DNA of 64,000 nucleotides from Hydractinia symbiolongicarpus (Eukaryota; Cnidaria; Hydrozoa; Anthoathecata; Hydractiniidae), in assembly GCF_029227915.1 (NCBI RefSeq), contig NC_079880.1, positions 5,954,001-6,018,000 on the forward strand, in the 5' to 3' direction. The notes beneath the pieces were generated by a model. That model was not told where the DNA came from. It did no database searches and saw only the letters and a list, made by a program, of their open reading frames with translations. The translations under genes and the position numbers were made by a program. This document shows, one piece after another, positions 24,070 to 37,413 of the stretch. Numbering within the stretch: the first letter of the stretch is position 1; each line of letters opens with the position of its first letter.

Positions 24070-25287
24070 AACTTCTTTTATTCAGCGTCTCATCAAAAAT
24101 GAAAACATTTTTAAAAACTACAAGTCTCGTGGGCTTTAGTGCTGAAAAAATAATTTAAAAAATCGTTCGGGAAATGAGTTTACACCCCGGGTACATTCTT
24201 TGTATACTTTTGACTATACGGGCCGAGTCCGGGATTTACGGGAAATCGCAGGTTTTCGTTTGTCGGCGATTAAACTTCTTTTATTCACCGTCTCATCAAA
24301 AATGAAAACATTTTTAAAAACTACAAGTCTCATGGGCTTTAGTGGTTAAATAATAATTTAAAAAATCGTTCGGGAAATGAGTTTACACCCTGGGTACTTT
24401 CTTATTATACTTTTGACTATACGGGCCGAGTCCGGGATTTACGGGAAAGCGCAGGTTTTCGTCTGCCGGCGATTAAACTTCTTTCATTCAGCGTCTAATC
24501 AAAAATGAAAACATTTCTGAAAACTACAAGTCTCATGCGTTTTAGTGGTGAAAATATAATTTAAAAAATCGTTCGGGAAATGAGTTTACTCCCTGGGTAC
24601 TTTCTTTGTATACTTTTGACTATACGGTCCGAGTCCAGGATTTACGGGAAGTCGCGGGTTTTCGTTTGCCGGCGATTAAACTTCTTTTATTCAGCGTCTC
24701 ATCAAAAATGAAAACATTTTTAAAAACTGCAAGTCTCATGGGCTTTAGTGGTGAAATAATAATTTAAAAAATCGTTCGGGAAATGAGTTTACACCCTGGA
24801 TACTTTCTTTGTATACTTTTGACTATACGGGCCGAGTCCGGGATTTACGGGAAATCGCAGGTTTTCGTTTGCCGGCGATTAAACTTCTTTCATTCAGCGT
24901 CTCATCAAAAATGAAAACATTTTTGAAAACTACAAGTCTCATGCGTTTTAGTGGTGAAAAAATAATTTAAAAAATCGTTCTAGAAATGAGATTACTCACA
25001 GGGTACTTTCTTTGTATACATTCGACTATACGGGCCAAGCCCTGGGTTTACGGGAAATCGCGGGTTTTGGTTTGCCGGCGATTAAACCTCTTTCATAAAG
25101 CGTCTCATCAAAAAGGAAAACATTTTTGAAAACTACAAGTCTCATGCGTTTTAGTGGTGAAAAAAAAATTTAAAAAATCGTTCGGGAAATGAGTTTACAC
25201 CCTGGGTACTTTCTTTGTATACTTTTGACTATACGGGCCGATTCCGGGATTTACGGGAAATCGCAGGTTTTCGTTTGCCGGCGATTA
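24070..25287 (+). repeat. 1,218-bp (six-unit) duplication, copy 1 (inside 8,313-bp copy 1)
   Basis: Six units in order: accccgggtacattc with ttattcaccg and agtggttaaat; cttattatac with cgtctaatc; tacggtccgag; ctggatac; tctagaaatgagattac; gccgattccggg. The set repeats at once at +1,218 bp (25,288-26,561). The same pair is present in the second 8,313-bp copy at about 32,383-33,600 and 33,601-34,874. Confidence 0.85.
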
Positions 25288-26561
25288 AACTTCTTTTATT
25301 CAGCGTCTCATCAAAAATGAAAACATTTTTAAAAACTACAAGTCTCGTGGGCTTTAGTGCTGAAAAAATAATTTAAAAAATCGTTCGGGAAATGAGTTTA
25401 CACCCCGGGTACATTCTTTGTATACTTTTGACTATACGGGCCGAGTCCGGGATTTACGGGAAATCGCAGGTTTTCGTTTGCCGGCGATTAAACTTCTTTT
25501 ATTCACCGTCTCATCAAAAATGAAAACATTTTTAAAAACTACAAGTCTCATGGGCTTTAGTGGTTAAATAATAATTTAAAAAATCGTTCGGGAAATGAGT
25601 TTACACCCTGGGTACTTTCTTATTATACTTTTGACTATACGGGCCGAGTCCGGGATTTACGGGAAAGCGCAGGTTTTCGTCTGCCGGCGATTAAACTTCT
25701 TTCATTCAGCGTCTAATCAAAAATGAAAACATTTCTGAAAACTACAAGTCTCATGCGTTTTAGTGGTGAAAATATAATTTAAAAAATCGTTCGGGAAATG
25801 AGTTTACTCCCTGGGTACTTTCTTTGTATACTTTTGACTATACGGTCCGAGTCCAGGATTTACGGGAAGTCGCGGGTTTTCGTTTGCCGGCGATTAAACT
25901 TCTTTTATTCAGCGTCTCATCAAAAATGAAAACATTTTTAAAAACTGCAAGTCTCATGGGCTTTAGTGGTGAAATAATAATTTAAAAAATCGTTCGGGAA
26001 ATGAGTTTACACCCTGGATACTTTCTTTGTATACTTTTGACTATACGGGCCGAGTCCGGGATTTACGGGAAATCGCAGGTTTTCGTTTGCCTGCGATTAA
26101 ACTTCTTTCATTCAGCGTCTCATCAAAAATGAAAACATTTTTGAAAACTACAAGTCTCATGCGTTTTAGTGGTGAAAAAATAATTTAAAAAATCGTTCTA
26201 GAAATGAGATTACTCACAGGGTACTTTCTTTGTATACATTCGACTATACGGGCCAAGCCCTGGGTTTACGGGAAATCGCGGGTTTTGGTTTGCCGGCGAT
26301 TAAACCTCTTTCATAAAGCGTCTCATCAAAAAGGAAAACATTTTTGAAAACTACAAGTCTCATGCGTTTTAGTGGTGAAAAAAAAATTTAAAAAATCGTT
26401 CGGGAAATGAGTTTACACCCTGGGTACTTTCTTTGTATACTTTTGACTATACGGGCCGATTCCGGGATTTACGGGAAATCGCAGGTTTTCGTTTGCCGGC
26501 GATTAAACTTCTTTTATTCAGCGTCTCATCAAAAATGAAAACATTTTTAAAAACTACAAGT
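25288..26561 (+). repeat. 1,218-bp (six-unit) duplication, copy 2 (inside 8,313-bp copy 1)
   Basis: Direct repeat of 24,070-25,287. One private change is tgcctgcg near 26,091, also present in the matching place at 34,404, so it arose before the 8,313-bp duplication. Confidence 0.85.
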
Positions 26562-28595
26562 CTTATGCGTTTTAGTGGTGAAAAAATAATTTAAAAAATC
26601 GTTCTGGAAATGAGTTTACTCCCTGGGTACTATCTTTGCATACTTTTGTCTATACGGGCCAAGCCCGGGATTTACGGGAAATCTCGGGTTTTCGTTTGCC
26701 GGCGATTAAACAACTTTCATTAAGCGTCTCATCAAAAATGAAAACATTTCTGAAAACTACAAGTCTCATGCGTTTTAGTGGTGAAAATTAATTTAAAATA
26801 TCGTTTGGGAAATGAGTTTACTCCCTGGGTACTTTCTTTGTATACTTTTGACTATACGGGCCGAGTCCGGGATTTACGGGAAGACGCGGGTTTTCGTTTG
26901 CCGGCAACTAAACTTCTTTTATTCAGCGTCTCATCAAAAATGAAAACATTTTTAAAAACTACAAGTCTCATGCGTTTTAGTGGTGAAAAAAAATTTAAAA
27001 AATCGTTCAGGAAATGAGTTTACTCCCTGGGTACTTTCTTTGTATACTTTTGACTATACGGGCCGAGTCCGGGATTTACGGGAAGTCGCGGGTTTTCGTT
27101 TGCCGGCGATTAAACTTCTTTTATTCAGCGTCTCATCAAAAATGAAAATATTTTTAAATACTACAAGTCTCATGGGCTTTAGTGGTGAAATAATAATTTA
27201 AAAAATCGTTCGGGAAATGAGTTTACACGCTGGGTACTATCTTTGTATACTTTTGACTAAACGAGCCAAGCCCGGGATTTACGGGAAATCTCGGGTTTTC
27301 GTTTGCCGGCGATTAAACCTCTTTCATTAAGCGTCTCATCAAAAATGAAAACATTTTTGAAAACTACAAGTCTCATGCGTTTTAGTGTTGAAAAAATAAA
27401 TTAAAAAATCGTTCTGGAAATGAGTTTACTCACAGGGTACTTTCTTTGTATACATTCGACTATACGGGCCAAGCCCGGGATTTACGGGAAATCGCGGGTT
27501 TTCGTTTGCCGGCGATTAAACAACTTTCATTAAGCGTCTCATCGAAAATGAAAACATTTTTAAAAACTACAAGTCTCATGCGTTTTAGTCGTGAAAAAAA
27601 AATTTAAAAAATCGTTTTGGAAATGAGTTGACTCCCTGGGTACTTTCTTTGTATACATTCGACTATACGGACCAAGACCGGGATTTACGGGAAATCGCGG
27701 GTTTTCGTTTGCCGGCAATTAAACCACTTTTATTAAGCCTCTCATCAAAAATGAAAACATTTCTGAAAACTACAAGTCTCATGCGTTTTAGTGGTGAAAA
27801 AATAATTTAAAAATTCGTTCGGGAAATGAGTTTACTCACAGGGTACTTTCTTTGTATACATTCGACTATACGGGCCAAGCCTGGGATTTACGGGAAATCG
27901 CGGGTTTTCGTTTGCCGGCGATTAAGCAACTTTCATTAAGCATCTCATCAAAAATGAAAACATTTCTGAAAACTACAAGTCTCATGCGTTTTAGTGGTGA
28001 AAAGATAATTGAAAAAATCGTTTCGGAAATGAGTTTACTCACAGGGTACTTTCTTTGTATACATTCGACTATACGGGCCAAGCCTGGGATTTACGGGAAA
28101 TCGCGGGTTTTCGTTTGCCGGCGATTAAACAACTTTCATTAAGCGTCTCATCAAAAATGAAAACATTTATGAAAACTACAAGTCTCATGCGTTTTAGTGG
28201 TGAAAATTAATTTAAAAAATAGTTCGGGAAATGAGTTTACTCCCTGGGTACTTTCTTTGTGTACTTTTGACTATACGGGCCGAGTCCGGGATTTACGGGA
28301 AGTCGCGGGTTTTCGTTTGCCGGCAATTAAACTACTTTCATTAAGCGTCTCATCAAAAATGAAAACATTTATGAAAACTACAAGTCTCATCCGTTTTAGT
28401 GGTGAAAATTAATTTAAAAAATTGTTCGGGAAATGAGTTTACACCCTGGATACTTTCTTTGTATACTTTTGACTATACGGGCCGAGTCCGGGATTTACGG
28501 GAAGTCGCGGGTTTTCGTTTGCCGGCGATTAAACTTCTTTCATTCAGCGTCTCATCAAAAATGAAAACATTTTTTAAAACTACAAGTCTCGTGGG
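26060..28595 (+). repeat. 3,041-bp-spaced duplication, left copy (8,313-bp copy 1)
   Basis: About 2.5 kb that recurs at +3,041 bp (29,101-31,636). Units include agattactcacaggg, gccgattccggg, tactatctttgcatac with gtctatacgg, a gaagacgcggg unit, an aaatatttttaaatac unit, taaacgagcc, gagttgactccc, and a gaaaagataattg linker. Differences from the right copy include acacgctggg versus acaccctggg, and aagcctctc versus aagcgtctc. Confidence 0.87.
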
Positions 28596-29100
28596 CTTTA
28601 GTGCTGAAATAATAATTTAAAAAATCGTTCGGGAAATGAGTTTACACCCCGGGTACATTCTTTGTATACTTTTGACTATACGGGCCGAGTCCGGGATTTA
28701 CGGGAAATCGCAGGTTTTCGTTTGCCGGCGATTAAACTTCTTTTATTCAGCGTCTCATCAAAAATGAAAACATTTTTAAAAACTACAAGTCTCATGCGTT
28801 TTAGTGGTGAAAAAATAATTTAAAAAATCGTTCGGGAAATGAGTTTACTCCCTGGGTACTTTCTTTGTATACTTTTGACTATACGGGCTGAGTCCGGGAT
28901 TTACGGGAAGTCGCGGGTTTTCGTTTGCCGGCGATTAAACTTCTTTTATTCACCGTCTCATCAAAAATGAAAATATTTTTAAATACTACAAGTCTCATGG
29001 GCTTTAGTGGTGAAATAATAATTTAAAAAATCGTTCGGGAAATGAGTTTACACCCTGGGTACTTTCTTTGTATACTTTTGACTATACGGGCCGATTCCGG

Positions 29101-31636
29101 GATTTACGGGAAATCGCAGGTTTTCGTTTGCCGGCGATTAAACTTCTTTCATTCAGCGTCTCATCAAAAATGAAAACATTTTTGAAAACTACAAGTCTCA
29201 TGCGTTTTAGTGGTGAAAAAATAATTTAAAAAATCGTTCTAGAAATGAGATTACTCACAGGGTACTTTCTTTGTATACATTCGACTATACGGGCCAAGCC
29301 CTGGGTTTACGGGAAATCGCGGGTTTTGGTTTGCCGGCGATTAAACCTCTTTCATAAAGCGTCTCATCAAAAAGGAAAACATTTTTGAAAACTACAAGTC
29401 TCATGCGTTTTAGTGGTGAAAAAAAAATTTAAAAAATCGTTCGGGAAATGAGTTTACACCCTGGGTACTTTCTTTGTATACTTTTGACTATACGGGCCGA
29501 TTCCGGGATTTACGGGAAATCGCAGGTTTTCGTTTGCCGGCGATTAAACTTCTTTTATTCAGCGTCTCATCAAAAATGAAAACATTTTTAAAAAATACAA
29601 GTCTTATGCGTTTTAGTGGTGAAAAAATAATTTAAAAAATCGTTCTGGAAATGAGTTTACTCCCTGGGTACTATCTTTGCATACTTTTGTCTATACGGGC
29701 CAAGCCCGGGATTTACGGGAAATCTCGGGTTTTCGTTTGCCGGCGATTAAACAACTTTCATTAAGCGTCTCATCAAAAATGAAAACATTTCTGAAAACTA
29801 CAAGTCTCATGCGTTTTAGTGGTGAAAATTAATTTAAAATATCGTTTGGGAAATGAGTTTACTCCCTGGGTACTTTCTTTGTATACTTTTGACTATACGG
29901 GCCGAGTCCGGGATTTACGGGAAGACGCGGGTTTTCGTTTGCCGGCAACTAAACTTCTTTTATTCAGCGTCTCATCAAAAATGAAAACATTTTTAAAAAC
30001 TACAAGTCTCATGCGTTTTAGTGGTGAAAAAAAATTTAAAAAATCGTTCAGGAAATGAGTTTACTCCCTGGGTACTTTCTTTGTATAATTTTGACTATAC
30101 GGGCCGAGTCCGGGATTTACGGGAAGTCGCGGGTTTTCGTTTGCCGGCGATTAAACTTCTTTTATTCAGCGTCTCATCAAAAATGAAAATATTTTTAAAT
30201 ACTACAAGTCTCATGGGCTTTAGTGGTGAAATAATAATTTAAAAAATCGTTCGGGAAATGAGTTTACACCCTGGGTACTATCTTTGTATACTTTTGACTA
30301 AACGAGCCAAGCCCGGGATTTACGGGAAATCTCGGGTTTTCGTTTGCCGGCGATTAAACCTCTTTCATTAAGCGTCTCATCAAAAATGAAAACATTTTTG
30401 AAAACTACAAGTCTCATGCGTTTTAGTGTTGAAAAAATAAATTAAAAAATCGTTCTGGAAATGAGTTTACTCACAGGGTACTTTCTTTGTATACATTCGA
30501 CTATACGGGCCAAGCCCGGGATTTACGGGAAATCGCGGGTTTTCGTTTGCCGGCGATTAAACAACTTTCATTAAGCGTCTCATCGAAAATGAAAACATTT
30601 TTAAAAACTACAAGTCTCATGCGTTTTAGTCGTGAAAAAAAAATTTAAAAAATCGTTTTGGAAATGAGTTGACTCCCTGGGTACTTTCTTTGTATACATT
30701 CGACTATACGGACCAAGACCGGGATTTACGGGAAATCGCGGGTTTTCGTTTGCCGGCAATTAAACCACTTTTATTAAGCGTCTCATCAAAAATGAAAACA
30801 TTTCTGAAAACTACAAGTCTCATGCGTTTTAGTGGTGAAAAAATAATTTAAAAATTCGTTCGGGAAATGAGTTTACTCACAGGGTACTTTCTTTGTATAC
30901 ATTCGACTATACGGGCCAAGCCTGGGATTTACGGGAAATCGCGGGTTTTCGTTTGCCGGCGATTAAGCAACTTTCATTAAGCGTCTCATCAAAAATGAAA
31001 ACATTTCTGAAAACTACAAGTCTCATGCGTTTTAGTGGTGAAAAGATAATTGAAAAAATCGTTTCGGAAATGAGTTTACTCACAGGGTACTTTCTTTGTA
31101 TACATTCGACTATACGGGCCAAGCCTGGGATTTACGGGAAATCGCGGGTTTTCGTTTGCCGGCGATTAAACAACTTTCATTAAGCGTCTCATCAAAAATG
31201 AAAACATTTATGAAAACTACAAGTCTCATGCGTTTTAGTGGTGAAAATTAATTTAAAAAATAGTTCGGGAAATGAGTTTACTCCCTGGGTACTTTCTTTG
31301 TGTACTTTTGACTATACGGGCCGAGTCCGGGATTTACGGGAAGTCGCGGGTTTTCGTTTGCCGGCAATTAAACTACTTTCATTAAGCGTCTCATCAAAAA
31401 TGAAAACATTTATGAAAACTACAAGTCTCATCCGTTTTAGTGGTGAAAATTAATTTAAAAAATTGTTCGGGAAATGAGTTTACACCCTGGATACTTTCTT
31501 TGTATACTTTTGACTATACGGGCCGAGTCCGGGATTTACGGGAAGTCGCGGGTTTTCGTTTGCCGGCGATTAAACTTCTTTCATTCAGCGTCTCATCAAA
31601 AATGAAAACATTTTTTAAAACTACAAGTCTCGTGGG
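29101..31636 (+). repeat. 3,041-bp-spaced duplication, right copy (8,313-bp copy 1)
   Basis: Right partner of 26,060-28,595. About 505 bp (28,596-29,100, roughly 2.5 units) separates them. Private variants include tataatttt in place of tatactttt near 30,087 and aaaaaatacaag near 29,594. Both private variants also appear in the second 8,313-bp copy. Confidence 0.87.
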
Positions 31637-34372
31637 CTTTAGTGGTGAAATAATAATTTAAAAAATCGTTCTAGAAATGAGATTACTCACAGGGTACTTT
31701 CTTTGTATACATTCGACTATACAGGCCAAGCCCTGGGTTTACGGGAAATCGCGGGTTTTGGTTTGCCGGCAATTAAACCTCTTTCATAAAGCGTCTCATC
31801 AAAAAGGAAAACATTTTTGAAAACTACAAGTCTCATGCGTTTTAGTGGTGAAAAAAAAATTTAAAAAATCGTTCGGGAAATGAGTTTACACCCTGGGTAC
31901 TTTCTTTGTATACTTTTGACTATACGGGCCGATTCCGGGATTTACGGGAAATCGCAGGTTTTCGTTTGCCGGCGATTAAACTTCTTTTATTCAGCGTCTC
32001 ATCAAAAATGAAAACATTTTTAAAAACTACAAGTCTTATGCGTTTTAGTGGTGAAAAAATAATTTAAAAAATCGTTCTGGAAATGAGTTTACTCCCTGGG
32101 TACTATCTTTGCATACTTTTGTCTATACGGGCCAAGCCCGGGATTTACGGGAAATCTCGGGTTTTCGTTTGCCGGCGATTAAACAACTTTCATTAAGCGT
32201 CTCATCAAAAATGAAAACATTTCTGAAAACTACAAGTCTCATGCGTTTTAGTGGTGAAAATTAATTTAAAATATCGTTTGGGAAATGAGTTTACTCCCTG
32301 GGTACTTTCTTTGTATACTTTTGACTATACGGGCCGAGTCCGGGATTTACGGGAAGACGCGGGTTTTCTTTGCCGGCAACTAAACTTCTTTTATTCAGCG
32401 TCTCATCAAAAATGAAAACATTTTTAAAAACTACAAGTCTCGTGGGCTTTAGTGCTGAAAAAATAATTTAAAAAATCGTTCGGGAAATGAGTTTACACCC
32501 CGGGTACATTCTTTGTATACTTTTGACTATACGGGCCGAGTCCGGGATTTACGGGAAATCGCAGGTTTTCGTTTGCCGGCGATTAAACTTCTTTTATTCA
32601 CCGTCTCATCAAAAATGAAAACATTTTTAAAAACTACAAGTCTCATGGGCTTTAGTGGTTAAATAATAATTTAAAAAATCGTTCGGGAAATGAGTTTACA
32701 CCCTGGGTACTTTCTTATTATACTTTTGACTATACGGGCCGAGTCCGGGATTTACGGGAAAGCGCAGGTTTTCGTCTGCCGGCGATTAAACTTCTTTCAT
32801 TCAGCGTCTAATCAAAAATGAAAACATTTCTGAAAACTACAAGTCTCATGCGTTTTAGTGGTGAAAATATAATTTAAAAAATCGTTCGGGAAATGAGTTT
32901 ACTCCCTGGGTACTTTCTTTGTATACTTTTGACTATACGGTCCGAGTCCAGGATTTACGGGAAGTCGCGGGTTTTCGTTTGCCGGCGATTAAACTTCTTT
33001 TATTCAGCGTCTCATCAAAAATGAAAACATTTTTAAAAACTGCAAGTCTCATGGGCTTTAGTGGTGAAATAATAATTTAAAAAATCGTTCGGGAAATGAG
33101 TTTACACCCTGGATACTTTCTTTGTATACTTTTGACTATACGGGCCGAGTCCGGGATTTACGGGAAATCGCAGGTTTTCGTTTGCCGGCGATTAAACTTC
33201 TTTCATTCAGCGTCTCATCAAAAATGAAAACATTTTTGAAAACTACAAGTCTCATGCGTTTTAGTGGTGAAAAAATAATTTAAAAAATCGTTCTAGAAAT
33301 GAGATTACTCACAGGGTACTTTCTTTGTATACATTCGACTATACGGGCCAAGCCCTGGGTTTACGGGAAATCGCGGGTTTTGGTTTGCCGGCGATTAAAC
33401 CTCTTTCATAAAGCGTCTCATCAAAAAGGAAAACATTTTTGAAAACTACAAGTCTCATGCGTTTTAGTGGTGAAAAAAAAATTTAAAAAATCGTTCGGGA
33501 AATGAGTTTACACCCTGGGTACTTTCTTTGTATACTTTTGACTATACGGGCCGATTCCGGGATTTACGGGAAATCGCAGGTTTTCGTTTGCCGGCGATTA
33601 AACTTCTTTTATTCAGCGTCTCATCAAAAATGAAAACATTTTTAAAAACTACAAGTCTCGTGGGCTTTAGTGCTGAAAAAATAATTTAAAAAATCGTTCG
33701 GGAAATGAGTTTACACCCCGGGTACATTCTTTGTATACTTTTGACTATACGGGCCGAGTCCGGGATTTACGGGAAATCGCAGGTTTTCGTTTGCCGGCGA
33801 TTAAACTTCTTTTATTCACCGTCTCATCAAAAATGAAAACATTTTTAAAAACTACAAGTCTCATGGGCTTTAGTGGTTAAATAATAATTTAAAAAATCGT
33901 TCGGGAAATGAGTTTACACCCTGGGTACTTTCTTATTATACTTTTGACTATACGGGCCGAGTCCGGGATTTACGGGAAAGCGCAGGTTTTCGTCTGCCGG
34001 CGATTAAACTTCTTTCATTCAGCGTCTAATCAAAAATGAAAACATTTCTGAAAACTACAAGTCTCATGCGTTTTAGTGGTGAAAATATAATTTAAAAAAT
34101 CGTTCGGGAAATGAGTTTACTCCCTGGGTACTTTCTTTGTATACTTTTGACTATACGGTCCGAGTCCAGGATTTACGGGAAGTCGCGGGTTTTCGTTTGC
34201 CGGCGATTAAACTTCTTTTATTCAGCGTCTCATCAAAAATGAAAACATTTTTAAAAACTGCAAGTCTCATGGGCTTTAGTGGTGAAATAATAATTTAAAA
34301 AATCGTTCGGGAAATGAGTTTACACCCTGGATACTTTCTTTGTATACTTTTGACTATACGGGCCGAGTCCGG

Positions 34373-36908
34373 GATTTACGGGAAATCGCAGGTTTTCGTT
34401 TGCCTGCGATTAAACTTCTTTCATTCAGCGTCTCATCAAAAATGAAAACATTTTTGAAAACTACAAGTCTCATGCGTTTTAGTGGTGAAAAAATAATTTA
34501 AAAAATCGTTCTAGAAATGAGATTACTCACAGGGTACTTTCTTTGTATACATTCGACTATACGGGCCAAGCCCTGGGTTTACGGGAAATCGCGGGTTTTG
34601 GTTTGCCGGCGATTAAACCTCTTTCATAAAGCGTCTCATCAAAAAGGAAAACATTTTTGAAAACTACAAGTCTCATGCGTTTTAGTGGTGAAAAAAAAAT
34701 TTAAAAAATCGTTCGGGAAATGAGTTTACACCCTGGGTACTTTCTTTGTATACTTTTGACTATACGGGCCGATTCCGGGATTTACGGGAAATCGCAGGTT
34801 TTCGTTTGCCGGCGATTAAACTTCTTTTATTCAGCGTCTCATCAAAAATGAAAACATTTTTAAAAACTACAAGTCTTATGCGTTTTAGTGGTGAAAAAAT
34901 AATTTAAAAAATCGTTCTGGAAATGAGTTTACTCCCTGGGTACTATCTTTGCATACTTTTGTCTATACGGGCCAAGCCCGGGATTTACGGGAAATCTCGG
35001 GTTTTCGTTTGCCGGCGATTAAACAACTTTCATTAAGCGTCTCATCAAAAATGAAAACATTTCTGAAAACTACAAGTCTCATGCGTTTTAGTGGTGAAAA
35101 TTAATTTAAAATATCGTTTGGGAAATGAGTTTACTCCCTGGGTACTTTCTTTGTATACTTTTGACTATACGGGCCGAGTCCGGGATTTACGGGAAGACGC
35201 GGGTTTTCGTTTGCCGGCAACTAAACTTCTTTTATTCAGCGTCTCATCAAAAATGAAAACATTTTTAAAAACTACAAGTCTCATGCGTTTTAGTGGTGAA
35301 AAAAAATTTAAAAAATCGTTCAGGAAATGAGTTTACTCCCTGGGTACTTTCTTTGTATACTTTTGACTATACGGGCCGAGTCCGGGATTTACGGGAAGTC
35401 GCGGGTTTTCGTTTGCCGGCGATTAAACTTCTTTTATTCAGCGTCTCATCAAAAATGAAAATATTTTTAAATACTACAAGTCTCATGGGCTTTAGTGGTG
35501 AAATAATAATTTAAAAAATCGTTCGGGAAATGAGTTTACACGCTGGGTACTATCTTTGTATACTTTTGACTAAACGAGCCAAGCCCGGGATTTACGGGAA
35601 ATCTCGGGTTTTCGTTTGCCGGCGATTAAACCTCTTTCATTAAGCGTCTCATCAAAAATGAAAACATTTTTGAAAACTACAAGTCTCATGCGTTTTAGTG
35701 TTGAAAAAATAAATTAAAAAATCGTTCTGGAAATGAGTTTACTCACAGGGTACTTTCTTTGTATACATTCGACTATACGGGCCAAGCCCGGGATTTACGG
35801 GAAATCGCGGGTTTTCGTTTGCCGGCGATTAAACAACTTTCATTAAGCGTCTCATCGAAAATGAAAACATTTTTAAAAACTACAAGTCTCATGCGTTTTA
35901 GTCGTGAAAAAAAAATTTAAAAAATCGTTTTGGAAATGAGTTGACTCCCTGGGTACTTTCTTTGTATACATTCGACTATACGGACCAAGACCGGGATTTA
36001 CGGGAAATCGCGGGTTTTCGTTTGCCGGCAATTAAACCACTTTTATTAAGCCTCTCATCAAAAATGAAAACATTTCTGAAAACTACAAGTCTCATGCGTT
36101 TTAGTGGTGAAAAAATAATTTAAAAATTCGTTCGGGAAATGAGTTTACTCACAGGGTACTTTCTTTGTATACATTCGACTATACGGGCCAAGCCTGGGAT
36201 TTACGGGAAATCGCGGGTTTTCGTTTGCCGGCGATTAAGCAACTTTCATTAAGCGTCTCATCAAAAATGAAAACATTTCTGAAAACTACAAGTCTCATGC
36301 GTTTTAGTGGTGAAAAGATAATTGAAAAAATCGTTTCGGAAATGAGTTTACTCACAGGGTACTTTCTTTGTATACATTCGACTATACGGGCCAAGCCTGG
36401 GATTTACGGGAAATCGCGGGTTTTCGTTTGCCGGCGATTAAACAACTTTCATTAAGCGTCTCATCAAAAATGAAAACATTTATGAAAACTACAAGTCTCA
36501 TGCGTTTTAGTGGTGAAAATTAATTTAAAAAATAGTTCGGGAAATGAGTTTACTCCCTGGGTACTTTCTTTGTGTACTTTTGACTATACGGGCCGAGTCC
36601 GGGATTTACGGGAAGTCGCGGGTTTTCGTTTGCCGGCAATTAAACTACTTTCATTAAGCGTCTCATCAAAAATGAAAACATTTATGAAAACTACAAGTCT
36701 CATCCGTTTTAGTGGTGAAAATTAATTTAAAAAATTGTTCGGGAAATGAGTTTACACCCTGGATACTTTCTTTGTATACTTTTGACTATACGGGCCGAGT
36801 CCGGGATTTACGGGAAGTCGCGGGTTTTCGTTTGCCGGCGATTAAACTTCTTTCATTCAGCGTCTCATCAAAAATGAAAACATTTTTTAAAACTACAAGT
36901 CTCGTGGG
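34373..36908 (+). repeat. 3,041-bp-spaced duplication, left copy (8,313-bp copy 2)
   Basis: Equivalent of 26,060-28,595 at +8,313 bp, keeping acacgctggg and aagcctctc. It has gcgtctc at 36,255 where the first copy has gcatctc. Confidence 0.87.
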
Positions 36909-37413
36909 CTTTAGTGCTGAAATAATAATTTAAAAAATCGTTCGGGAAATGAGTTTACACCCCGGGTACATTCTTTGTATACTTTTGACTATACGGGCCG
37001 AGTCCGGGATTTACGGGAAATCGCAGGTTTTCGTTTGCCGGCGATTAAACTTCTTTTATTCAGCGTCTCATCAAAAATGAAAACATTTTTAAAAACTACA
37101 AGTCTCATGCGTTTTAGTGGTGAAAAAATAATTTAAAAAATCGTTCGGGAAATGAGTTTACTCCCTGGGTACTTTCTTTGTATACTTTTGACTATACGGG
37201 CTGAGTCCGGGATTTACGGGAAGTCGCGGGTTTTCGTTTGCCGGCGATTAAACTTCTTTTATTCACCGTCTCATCAAAAATGAAAATATTTTTAAATACT
37301 ACAAGTCTCATGGGCTTTAGTGGTGAAATAATAATTTAAAAAATCGTTCGGGAAATGAGTTTACACCCTGGGTACTTTCTTTGTATACTTTTGACTATAC
37401 GGGCCGATTCCGG

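Larger units (their letters stand above)
23350..31662 (+). repeat. 8,313-bp (41-unit) higher-order block, copy 1
   Basis: Every unit-specific variant checked here recurs exactly 8,313 bp downstream. Examples: tatacaggcc at 23,408 and 31,721; gccgattccggg at 23,618 and 31,931; tttcttattatac units at 24,399 and 32,712, and at 25,617 and 33,930; tgcctgcg near 26,091 and 34,404. Private differences are very few: a T at 24,263 where copy 2 has C at 32,576, and an A at 27,942 where copy 2 has G at 36,255. The junction between the copies lies near 31,640-31,668. Confidence 0.92.
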
